In this document: positions 1 through 6,433 of the stretch, in pieces
Layout: every line of letters starts with the position of its first letter
Numbering within the stretch: the first letter of the stretch is position 1
Assembly: GCA_012798275.1 (NCBI GenBank)
Contig: JAAZNO010000519.1
Location: forward strand, 1-7,352
DNA from: Chloroflexota bacterium
GTDB taxonomy: Bacteria; Chloroflexota; Anaerolineae; B4-G1; SLSP01
DNA: 7,352 nucleotides
Direction: 5' to 3'
Notes under the pieces: generated by a model
Told to the model about the DNA's origin: nothing
The model's database searches: none
The model's input: only the letters and a program-made list of their open reading frames with translations
Position numbers and translations under genes: made by a program

Positions 1-23
1 ACGCATTACGCATTACGGATTAC
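1..23. repeat. Heptamer tandem repeat before the glycosyltransferase
   Basis: Three consecutive 7-base units, ACGCATT, ACGCATT and ACGGATT, followed by AC, run almost up to the glycosyltransferase start codon at 29. The array is cut by the left edge and may extend further out. It occupies the place where a ribosome binding site would be expected, and no purine-rich Shine-Dalgarno sequence is visible there. Its role is unknown; it resembles the simple repeats found in other spacers of this window only in being short and tandem. Confidence 0.6.
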
Positions 24-28
24 CCTTC

Positions 29-1210
29 ATGCGGGTTCTCATCGTTCTGACTTACTACCGTCCTCATACCAGCGGGTTGACTATCTACGCTGAACGGCTC
101 GCCGGCGCGCTGGTGCAACGCGGGCATCAGGTGACGATTCTGACGTCGCGGTATGATCCGCGCTTGCCGGGCGAAGAGCGGCTCGAGGGGGTACGGGTGG
201 TGCGCGCGCCGGTGCTGTTCCGCATCAGCAAGGGCGTCATCATGCCGACTTTTGGTTTTCTGGCGTGGCAACTCGTCCGCCAGGCGGATGTGCTCAGCCT
301 GCACCTGCCGCAGTTCGACGCGGCGGGGGTGGCGTTGCGCGGACGCCTCCTGCACAAGCCGACCGTGCTCACCTATCATTGCGACCTGCAATTGCCGCCG
401 GGTGTTTTCAATCGGGCGGTCAATCAGGTCGTCCACCTGATGAACTGGCTGGCAGGGAAATTCGCGCATCGCATCGTCGCCTACACGCAGGATTTTGCCG
501 ATCATTCCTCCTATTTGCAGCACTTCACGGAGAAGTTGCACGTGATTCCGCCACCGGTGACGCTCCCCGACGCGGGGCCTTCGGGCATCGCCGCGTTTGC
601 CAGGATGCACAATCCCGCCGGAAATCACCCCGTCATCGGCATGGCGGCGCGACTTGCGGCGGAGAAGGGGGTGGGGGTGCTGCTGGAGGCTTTCCCGCGC
701 ATTCTCGAACGCTATCCCGACGCGCGCATCCTCTTCGCCGGGCAGTATCAGCACGTGCTCGGCGAGCAGGCCTACGCCCAACAGCTCGAGCCGCTCATCC
801 GCCGTTATGAACAGACCGGGCAATGGAAATTCCTGGGGGTGCTGAATCCGCTGCAGATGGCGGCTTTTTATCCCAACCTGGATGTGTTGGTGGTGCCAAG
901 CCTCAACTCCACGGAGTCTTTTGGTCTGGTGCAGGTGGAAGCGATGTTGCACGGCGTGCCCTGCGTGGCGAGCGACCTGCCGGGGGTGCGTCAACCGGTG
1001 CGGCTGACGGGCATGGGGGAGATTGCGCCCGTGGGAGACGCCGAAGGGCTGGCGACGGCAGTGCTGCAGGTGTTGGAACATCGCGCCGCGTATGTGCGTT
1101 CAAAAGAGGAGATTGCCACCATGTTCGCGCCAGAGCAGACGGCGGCCGCGTATGAGCGGCTTTTTGCCGAAATCGGCGCGGCGGACGTGAGAATGTGGGG
1201 ACGCCGATGA
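29..1210 (+). CDS. GT4-family glycosyltransferase
   Basis: A predicted retaining, GT-B fold glycosyltransferase of family GT4 that would move a sugar from a nucleotide-sugar donor to an acceptor, probably at the cytoplasmic face of the membrane in surface glycan or glycolipid synthesis. It has 393 residues, the normal length for the family. The N-terminal acceptor-side Rossmann domain starts at once with MRVLIVLTYYRP and continues with SGLTIYAERLAGAL (15-28). The C-terminal donor-side domain begins near 200. R208 and K213 in ARLAAEKG fit the conserved pair that contacts the donor phosphates, and E296 and E304 in ESFGLVQVE form the EX7E motif. No signal peptide or membrane segment is seen. The ATG at 29 is chosen because the first beta strand begins there, although no Shine-Dalgarno sequence precedes it. 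The last residues (GRR) and the stop lie inside the inverted repeat at 1202-1263. Fold and family are confident; donor and acceptor cannot be told. Confidence 0.92.
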   Translation: MRVLIVLTYYRPHTSGLTIYAERLAGALVQRGHQVTILTSRYDPRLPGEERLEGVRVVRAPVLFRISKGVIMPTFGFLAWQLVRQADVLSLHLPQFDAAGVALRGRLLHKPTVLTYHCDLQLPPGVFNRAVNQVVHLMNWLAGKFAHRIVAYTQDFADHSSYLQHFTEKLHVIPPPVTLPDAGPSGIAAFARMHNPAGNHPVIGMAARLAAEKGVGVLLEAFPRILERYPDARILFAGQYQHVLGEQAYAQQLEPLIRRYEQTGQWKFLGVLNPLQMAAFYPNLDVLVVPSLNSTESFGLVQVEAMLHGVPCVASDLPGVRQPVRLTGMGEIAPVGDAEGLATAVLQVLEHRAAYVRSKEEIATMFAPEQTAAAYERLFAEIGAADVRMWGRR

Positions 1211-1263
1211 ACGCAGAAGGACGCGGATGGGAGAAAAACCTGCGTGTTCTGCGAAAATCAGCG
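1202..1263. repeat. Imperfect inverted repeat across the end of the glycosyltransferase gene
   Basis: The arms 1202-1226 and 1239-1263 are imperfect reverse complements. The core CGCAGAA at 1212-1218 pairs with TTCTGCG at 1247-1253; the outer parts (CGCCGAT against ATCAGCG, and ACGCGG against CCTGCGT) pair with mismatches and a one-base shift. The glycosyltransferase stop codon TGA (1208-1210) lies in the left arm. It looks like a REP-like dispersed intergenic element. I recall similar runs of GCGGAT/GAACGCAG words in spacers of other environmental bacteria, but that is memory and was not checked. It lacks the compact GC stem and T-run of a terminator. Confidence 0.5.
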
Positions 1264-1305
1264 TTCTATGATTCTCCGGTGTTGATTGGACGCCGAAATG
1301 TGTGA

Positions 1306-1343
1306 ACGTGTCCACGTTCGCACGTGGACACGTATTTATTTTT
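1306..1343 (+). terminator. Perfect 12-bp hairpin with T-rich tail, possible terminator of the glycosyltransferase gene
   Basis: ACGTGTCCACGT (1306-1317) and its exact reverse complement ACGTGGACACGT (1322-1333) form a 12-bp stem around the 4-base loop TCGC. The tail ATTTATTTTT (1334-1343) is T-rich but interrupted by A. It lies 96 bases past the glycosyltransferase stop, so it could end that transcript. The stem is not very GC-rich at its base and the 14-mer CACGTTCGCACGTG inside it recurs at 7078-7091, so it may instead be a dispersed palindromic repeat, or both. Confidence 0.45.
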
Positions 1344-1384
1344 GAAGGAGCCGCCATATGCTGGCGCACATCATTCAAGGATGA
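1344..1384 (+). other. Eight-codon reading frame with a ribosome binding site in the protease leader
   Basis: GAAGGAG at 1344-1350 is a good Shine-Dalgarno sequence, 7 bases before ATG at 1358. The frame encodes only MLAHIIQG and ends at TGA (1382-1384). That stop overlaps a second ATG (1381-1383), which opens the three-codon frame MKM and then stops. The 13-base sequence ATTTTTGAAGGAG that carries the ribosome binding site recurs exactly in front of the real protease start. It could be a leader peptide, the remains of a displaced gene start, or chance. Translation is not shown, so I do not call it a gene. Confidence 0.3.
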
Positions 1385-1397
1385 AAATGTGAGGTTC

Positions 1398-1509
1398 GGC
1401 TGGGGATGGAATCCTCAGCCTGACAGGAGCCCACCGCGCTGAAGCGCACTGTTGGGGGACGTATCAGCCCTGGGGGACCAGGAATTTCAATTTCTGATTC
1501 GTGAAATTC
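1398..1509 (+). promoter_or_regulatory. Structured leader upstream of the protease
   Basis: Four local hairpins can be drawn in the untranslated region. The first pairs 1398-1406 with 1412-1420 (9 bp with one G-U, loop TGGAA). The second pairs 1436-1439 with 1444-1447 (4 bp, loop TGAA). The third pairs 1469-1473 with 1478-1482 (5 bp, loop GGGA, which fits a GNRA tetraloop). The fourth pairs GAATTTCA (1482-1489) with TGAAATTC (1502-1509) and lies 23 bases before the Shine-Dalgarno sequence. The 8-mer TGGGGGAC occurs twice, at 1453-1460 and 1471-1478. The segment matches no riboswitch consensus I could recall. It may be a cis-regulatory RNA, a small RNA, or repeat-derived sequence. No convincing promoter was found in 1211-1545. 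Confidence 0.3.
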
Positions 1510-1532
1510 GTGTTCATTCGGGGCCATTTTTG

Positions 1533-1539
1533 AAGGAGG
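1533..1539 (+). promoter_or_regulatory. Shine-Dalgarno sequence of the S8 protease
   Basis: AAGGAGG lies 6 bases before the ATG at 1546, a near-perfect anti-16S match with good spacing. It fixes the protease start, which also begins a clear signal peptide. It belongs to a 13-base block, ATTTTTGAAGGAG (1526-1538), that is identical to 1338-1350. Confidence 0.85.
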
Positions 1540-1545
1540 GTTACT

Positions 1546-4500
1546 ATGAAATCTAAAACTTGGCGATGGTTTGGTTTATGGGTGCTGCTCTCGATGATGC
1601 TGAGCACTGCTGGCATCTCGGTCGCAGCGGCGCCGTCCCCGGCGGTGCCGGCGATGGCGGAGGCGCAGGACATGCCCCCTACGCCTCCTCTGTCTCTCCC
1701 TGTGGGACGCGATCATAGCAAGGATCTGCGCCTGGAGCCGGTCGCGGCGAGTGAGGTGACACTCCATACGCCTGCTCCAAAACCGGGAGAGGTCTTGTAC
1801 GAGGTGAAAGACGCCCAGGGCCCGGCTCTCTACATCATCCAACTGGAAGGCGAGCCTCTGGCCAGCTATCGCGGCGGCGTGCGCGGCTTACAGCCTACCA
1901 GCCCCGCTGCGACCGGCGCCGTCAAACTGGATGTTCAAAGCGCTGCCAGCAAGGCATATTTGAACTACCTGGCCGAACAGCAAACTCAGTTCCTGACACG
2001 CCTGGAACAGACGTTGGGGCGCTCTGTCAAGGTGCAACACACCTATCGCTACGCCTACAATGGCCTGGCGCTCACGCTGACCCCCGAAGAGGCTGCGAAG
2101 ATAGCGCAACTGCCCGGCGTGCTGCGCGTCGTGCGTAACTACACGCGCACCATTCAGACCGACACCAGCCCTCAGTATCTCGATGCGGTGGGGATCTGGG
2201 ACGGCTCGAACACCGGCGGGCTGCCCGGCACCATGGGTGAGGGGATCATCGTCGGCATCATTGACACCGGCATCAACATGGATCATCCCTCGTTTGCCGA
2301 CGTCGGCGACGATGGCTACAATCACACCAATCCCCTGGGCGCCGGCACCTACACCGGCTGGTGCAATCCCTCACACCCGAACTACGATCCCAGTCTGGTC
2401 TGTAACGACAAGCTGATCGGCGTCTACAGCTATCCCAGCTCCGGCGGTAACCCTGAGGATGACAATTCTCACGGCAGCCACACAGCCAGCACCACGGCCG
2501 GCAACGTCATTTTCTCCCCCACCCTGGCTGCTGGCGTGGAATTTGTTCGCATGTCTGGCATGGCGCCGCACGCCAACATCATTGCCTACGACGTCTGCAC
2601 GGGCTCAGGATGCCAGGGCGACTCCATCCTGGCGGCCATTGAGGATGCGGTGGCCGATGGTGTGGACGTGATCAACTACTCTATCGGCGGCGGGCCCTAT
2701 GACCCCTGGAGCGATCCCGATTCGTTGGCGTACCTGGCGGCGCGCGATGCGGGGGTCTTCGTCGCCACCTCGGCGGGCAATGAGGGCCCCGGCGCGGGTA
2801 CAGTCGGGTCGCCCGGCAACTCTCCCTGGATGACCACCGTGGCTAACGGCACGCACGATCGTGGCTTTGGGCCGAATGGCGTGGTGGATATGGCAGGCGG
2901 AACCCCGCCGGCGGACATGCCCGGCACGGGCGTCTCCGGGGAGTACCGGGCGCGGATCGTCTACGCCGCTGATTATGGCAATGCTCTGTGCGGCCTGGGT
3001 CCCCAGGATAGCCCCACCAATCCCTTCCCCCCTGGTACCTGGCACGGCGAAATTGTCGTCTGCGATCGGGGGATCTACTATCTGGTGGATAAGGCCGCGC
3101 ATGTGCGGGCGGCAGGCGCCGGCGGCGTGATCATCGCCAATACTGCCGCTACTGGCTCGCAGACCTATGCCACCGATCTGGGCATGCCCGGCACGCACGT
3201 CACCTATGACAACGCGGAGCTGTTGCGCGCCTGGTTGGTGGACAGCGACGTCAATGTTTACACCGCGACCCTCACTGCTTCTCCCATCATCCATAATGCC
3301 GCTTGGGGCGACGTCATGAATGACAGCAGCTCGCGCGGGCCCAACGTCAACGCGAATGTGCTCAAGCCCGATATTATGGCGCCCGGCACGAACATCCTCG
3401 CGGCGTATGCGGGCGACGCGGATGCCTTCGGCCTGATGAGCGGCACCTCGATGGCCAGCCCTCACGTCGCGGGCGCGGCAGCGCTGATCCGCGCGGTGCA
3501 TCCTGATTGGACGCCGGCGGAGGTGCAATCCGCGTTGATGCTGACCAGCTGGACGTCGAACCTGCTGAAGGAAGACGAGGCGACCCCGGCGGATCCCTTT
3601 GACGTGGGCGCGGGCCGGCTCGACCTCACCGGCGCAGCGCTGGCGGGCCTCGTGCTCGATGAGACCACGACCCATTATGAGGACGCCGATCCCGCCGTGG
3701 GCGGCGATCCCACCACCCTCAACCTCGCCAGTCTGGCGAACGCCAGTTGCCTCCAGCAATGCTCCTGGGAGCGCACTTTCCGCAATACCACCGGCGAGGT
3801 GATCACCTGGACGGTTTCCTTCACCGGCGATATTGCCCTGGCTGCCAATCCGGCGAGCTTCACCGTGGCCGCTGATGGAACCCAGCTGGTGGAGTTCACG
3901 GCGGACGTGAGCGGCGAAACGGACGGCGAATGGCTCTTCGGGACGGTCATCCTGACCCCCGATGATGGCAGCCCCGTGCTCCATCTGCCGGTAGCGGTCG
4001 TGCCCACTTCGGGTGTGTTGCCTGACCTGGTTGAGGTCCACACGCGCCGCAATGCCGGCTCGCAGATGATCGAAGGCCTGCAGGCCATCGAAATCCTCAC
4101 CCTGACCGTCGAGTCCTTCGGGCTGACGCCGGCCGACCTGTACGACTTCTCCCTCTTGCAGGATCCTACCAACGGGGATCCTTACGACGATCTGAGCCAG
4201 GTTTACTATGACTTCTTTACCGTCCCCACTGGCGCCAAACGATTCGTAGCCGAAATCACGGCCTCCGAAGCCCCCGACGTGGATCTCTTCGTGCTCTATG
4301 ACGTGGGTGGAGGATCATTCGCCGAAGTTTGCGTCAGCAGCACCCCCTCGTGGAGCGAGTACTGTAACCTCAACGATCCCGATGCCGGGACTTATCTCGT
4401 CATCGTGCAGAACTGGCAGGGATCGGCGGAACAGCCCGACGCTATCACGTTAGCCGTGGGCATCGTCCCCGGCACTGACGCGGGCAACATGGTCCTCGAA

Positions 4501-6255
4501 GGCCCCGACAGTGTGCCGCTGATGGAGCCCTTCGACCTGCAGCTCTTCTGGGATGAACCCGCCATGGCCGCGGGCGACCGCTGGTACGGCGCGTTCTCGC
4601 TGGGCAGCGCGCCCGGCAATGAGGGCGACATCGGCGTCATCCCGGTGAACCTCATCCGGCACGAGGATGATGTGACCAAGACGGCCTCGACCGATACCGC
4701 TGCCTTCAGCGACACTGTGACTTACACCCTCACCGTGCAGCCCAACGTCACGCCGGTGGATCTAACCTACTGGCTCACCGACACCCTTCCTACCGGCCTG
4801 ACCTACGTCCCCGGTTCCGCTTCGGCGACGGCGGGTGTGGTGAATGTGACGGGCAACATGCTGACGTGGAGCGGGACGATGTATGCGCCGACGCCGCAGT
4901 ATCTGATGACGACCAGCCTTGACAATGCGGCGTGCGCGGTGCCGTCGGCGAACAGCGGGGCCTATCTCAACCTGCAGGCCTTTGGCATCTCGGCTAACTC
5001 TGCCATCTTCGGCGACACCCAGTGGTACGGCGCTTTTGCCACTGGAGATCCTTTTACCTACTGGGGCAGCGCCTATACCGGCATGGATTTCACCGATGAC
5101 GGCATGGCGTTCTTCGATTCTACCCCGGGCACGACTCCCTGGATCAATGAGGACATCCCCAATCCTGCCGATCCCAACAACCTGTTGGCGATGTTCTGGA
5201 ACGATTGGGAAATCATCTATGATGGGCCGGCCAACCGCGGCGTGAGCCTGGCCACCCTTGGCGGGACTACCGGCGGCGCCGTCATTGAATACGATGACGT
5301 GCAACCGTGGGGTGATTCGACACAGACCCTTGACTTTGAGGTCTTTGCATGGCGCACGGCCGATCCCACCCTGGGCGATCCGGACCTTGTCTTCGCCTAC
5401 GACAACATCGCCCTGGATACTCCTATTCCTTACGGCACCATCGGCATTGAGAATGCGACAGGCACGGCTGGGCTCAAGTATGCCTTCGATGACGCGGCGC
5501 TCGACACGCTCCAGAACGGCATGGCCATCTGCTTCGACTGGTACATTCCTACGACGGACCCCGTCCTCATCACCTACCAGGCGACGGTCAATGCTGAGGC
5601 TACCGTTTCGCCATTGACGAACGTGGTGACCCATAACACGGACAATCCTGGCAGTCTGCCTGCCGAAACGCAGTGGGATCTGAATCTGCTTGCCGCGGAT
5701 TACAGTGACGACTCTGTCTACGGCGTGGCCTGGCACACTCCTCCTCATACGGTGTGGCTTGGGACCGGCGTCACGGATGAGAGCGTGCCCTCGGATGACA
5801 CCGATGATGGCGTGAGGCGTGCTTCAGGCGAGTACTGGACGCCGGCTGCGACGGTGCATCTCACCGTGACCATGGGCAGCAACGTGGTCCGCGCGACGGG
5901 CTTCCTGGCGGCGTGGTTCGACTGGAACGGCGATGGGGACTTTGGGGATCTGGGCGAGCTGGGCTTCCAGGACTCCATCGTCACCGGCGATAACTCGCTG
6001 GCAATCACTATTCCGTCGGTCTACACCACGGGCGCGCCTGTCAACGCGCGCTTCCGGCTCTATCCGACCGGCGGGACGCCCGAGCCTACGGGTGGGGTCA
6101 GTGATGGCGAGGTGGAGGACTACGCCTGGCAATTCACTCCCTCTGCCATCACCCTGGCGGCGTTGACGGCTGGCCCCTCCGTGCAGTGGGGCGGCCTGGC
6201 GCTTCTGAGCGTCTTGGGCCTGGGCTTCGTGGTCTGGTGGCGCAGACGGCGCTAA
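1546..6255 (+). CDS. Secreted, membrane-anchored subtilisin-like S8 serine protease, multidomain
   Basis: A 1569-residue extracellular endopeptidase, much longer than plain subtilisins because of its C-terminal modules. The signal peptide has K2, K4 and R7, a hydrophobic core at 8-25 and likely cleavage near A28-A29. An I9-type inhibitory propeptide spans about 93-205. The S8 catalytic domain (about 230-700) has D240 (IIDTG), H309 (HGSH), oxyanion N412 (AGNEGPG) and S635 (GTSMASPH), so the triad is complete. A PA (protease-associated) domain is inserted at about 460-580. Then come an fn3-like beta domain (735-820), a PPC-like domain (about 885-972), an Ig-like strand region (990-1038), a DUF11 domain split by an insert (first part 1041-1112, end 1338-1370), and a GEVED-type domain (1383-1530) with the DxNxDxD motif DWNGDGD and GEVEDYAW. 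Residues 1549-1565 are a hydrophobic membrane span followed by RRRR, with no LPXTG or PEP motif. Twelve cysteines fall in six pairs, which suits disulfides outside the cell. Probable role: degradation of external protein or processing of surface proteins; the substrate is unknown. Confidence 0.95.
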   Translation: MKSKTWRWFGLWVLLSMMLSTAGISVAAAPSPAVPAMAEAQDMPPTPPLSLPVGRDHSKDLRLEPVAASEVTLHTPAPKPGEVLYEVKDAQGPALYIIQLEGEPLASYRGGVRGLQPTSPAATGAVKLDVQSAASKAYLNYLAEQQTQFLTRLEQTLGRSVKVQHTYRYAYNGLALTLTPEEAAKIAQLPGVLRVVRNYTRTIQTDTSPQYLDAVGIWDGSNTGGLPGTMGEGIIVGIIDTGINMDHPSFADVGDDGYNHTNPLGAGTYTGWCNPSHPNYDPSLVCNDKLIGVYSYPSSGGNPEDDNSHGSHTASTTAGNVIFSPTLAAGVEFVRMSGMAPHANIIAYDVCTGSGCQGDSILAAIEDAVADGVDVINYSIGGGPYDPWSDPDSLAYLAARDAGVFVATSAGNEGPGAGTVGSPGNSPWMTTVANGTHDRGFGPNGVVDMAGGTPPADMPGTGVSGEYRARIVYAADYGNALCGLGPQDSPTNPFPPGTWHGEIVVCDRGIYYLVDKAAHVRAAGAGGVIIANTAATGSQTYATDLGMPGTHVTYDNAELLRAWLVDSDVNVYTATLTASPIIHNAAWGDVMNDSSSRGPNVNANVLKPDIMAPGTNILAAYAGDADAFGLMSGTSMASPHVAGAAALIRAVHPDWTPAEVQSALMLTSWTSNLLKEDEATPADPFDVGAGRLDLTGAALAGLVLDETTTHYEDADPAVGGDPTTLNLASLANASCLQQCSWERTFRNTTGEVITWTVSFTGDIALAANPASFTVAADGTQLVEFTADVSGETDGEWLFGTVILTPDDGSPVLHLPVAVVPTSGVLPDLVEVHTRRNAGSQMIEGLQAIEILTLTVESFGLTPADLYDFSLLQDPTNGDPYDDLSQVYYDFFTVPTGAKRFVAEITASEAPDVDLFVLYDVGGGSFAEVCVSSTPSWSEYCNLNDPDAGTYLVIVQNWQGSAEQPDAITLAVGIVPGTDAGNMVLEGPDSVPLMEPFDLQLFWDEPAMAAGDRWYGAFSLGSAPGNEGDIGVIPVNLIRHEDDVTKTASTDTAAFSDTVTYTLTVQPNVTPVDLTYWLTDTLPTGLTYVPGSASATAGVVNVTGNMLTWSGTMYAPTPQYLMTTSLDNAACAVPSANSGAYLNLQAFGISANSAIFGDTQWYGAFATGDPFTYWGSAYTGMDFTDDGMAFFDSTPGTTPWINEDIPNPADPNNLLAMFWNDWEIIYDGPANRGVSLATLGGTTGGAVIEYDDVQPWGDSTQTLDFEVFAWRTADPTLGDPDLVFAYDNIALDTPIPYGTIGIENATGTAGLKYAFDDAALDTLQNGMAICFDWYIPTTDPVLITYQATVNAEATVSPLTNVVTHNTDNPGSLPAETQWDLNLLAADYSDDSVYGVAWHTPPHTVWLGTGVTDESVPSDDTDDGVRRASGEYWTPAATVHLTVTMGSNVVRATGFLAAWFDWNGDGDFGDLGELGFQDSIVTGDNSLAITIPSVYTTGAPVNARFRLYPTGGTPEPTGGVSDGEVEDYAWQFTPSAITLAALTAGPSVQWGGLALLSVLGLGFVVWWRRRR
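4888..5556 (+). other. Domain inserted within the DUF11 module of the protease
   Basis: Residues about 1115-1337 separate the start of a DUF11 repeat (VTKTAS, DTLPTGLTYVPGS, LTWSGTM) from its usual last strands (LITYQATVNA, LTNVVTH). These parts are normally about ten residues apart. The insert is rich in aromatic, Gly and Asp residues and reads as a beta-sandwich, with GMDFTDDGMAFFDSTPG, AMFWNDWEIIYD, GAVIEYDDVQPWG and GTIGIENATGTAGL. Its only two cysteines, C1130 and C1329, lie close to the two junctions. I recall similar inserts in other S8 proteases; the function is unknown, and binding of a glycan or surface ligand is only a guess. Confidence 0.6.
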
Positions 6256-6288
6256 GCCGCTGGCCTGGCTCTTTTCAAGAGCTCTTCC

Positions 6289-6324
6289 CCCGGGGCCGCT
6301 TGTATCGGCCCCGGGCTTTTTTTT
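6289..6324 (+). terminator. Strong intrinsic terminator of the protease gene
   Basis: CCCGGGGCCG (6289-6298) pairs perfectly with CGGCCCCGGG (6306-6315) around a 7-base loop, and C plus eight T follow (6317-6324). It begins 33 bases after the protease stop. A smaller hairpin, 6268-6273 with 6277-6282, precedes it. A run of nine G follows the T-run directly. Confidence 0.92.
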
Positions 6325-6355
6325 GGGGGGGGGAGCAGAAGGAGGGGCGTCGTTT

Positions 6356-6405
6356 CTAAAAGAGGCGGCGCATTTGGATCACATCTCCGCGTTCTGTGCG
6401 CCGTC
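6356..6405 (-). terminator. Possible terminator of the HD-domain gene
   Basis: Read on the minus strand, a 9-bp stem (6397-6405 with 6364-6372, one G-U on the plus strand reading) encloses a 24-base loop and is followed by CTCTTTTAG. It lies 28 bases past the HD gene stop, the right place for a terminator. The large loop and only four consecutive T make it weak. Together with 6289-6324 it would separate two convergent genes. Confidence 0.35.
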
Positions 6406-6433
6406 GCGTCGCAGGGCCTGGTGCGTGTCCTGA

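Noticed and set aside
20..1081. Minus-strand open frame (353 codons) opposite the glycosyltransferase
   Set aside because: It is a shadow of the glycosyltransferase: the product is Arg/His/Gln rich and without motifs.
1267..1272. TATGAT as a -10 box for the protease
   Set aside because: No -35 element lies at 16-18 bases upstream, and the box sits next to the inverted repeat.
1100..1378. Minus-strand open frame of 92 codons over the glycosyltransferase end and spacer
   Set aside because: It crosses the inverted repeat and the hairpin, has no ribosome binding site that I can see, and its product resembles nothing I know.
2605..4041. Long open frame on the minus strand (478 codons) inside the protease
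   Set aside because: It lies antisense to the catalytic domain, whose motifs are all intact. Its product is Arg, His and Gly rich with no recognisable domain, as expected for an antisense frame in GC-rich coding DNA.
4582..5037. Repeated WYGAF pentapeptide (residues 1013-1017 and 1160-1164) as an internal duplication
   Set aside because: Similarity does not extend beyond the five residues and about 11 bases, so chance or convergent beta-strand sequence is enough.
4762..5748. Minus-strand open frame (328 codons) opposite the protease C-terminal half
   Set aside because: It has antisense composition and no domain; the plus-strand frame has clear DUF11 and GEVED features.
29..6255. Glycosyltransferase and protease as one operon
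   Set aside because: They are separated by 335 bases with a terminator-like hairpin and a separate leader; there is no functional link in sequence.
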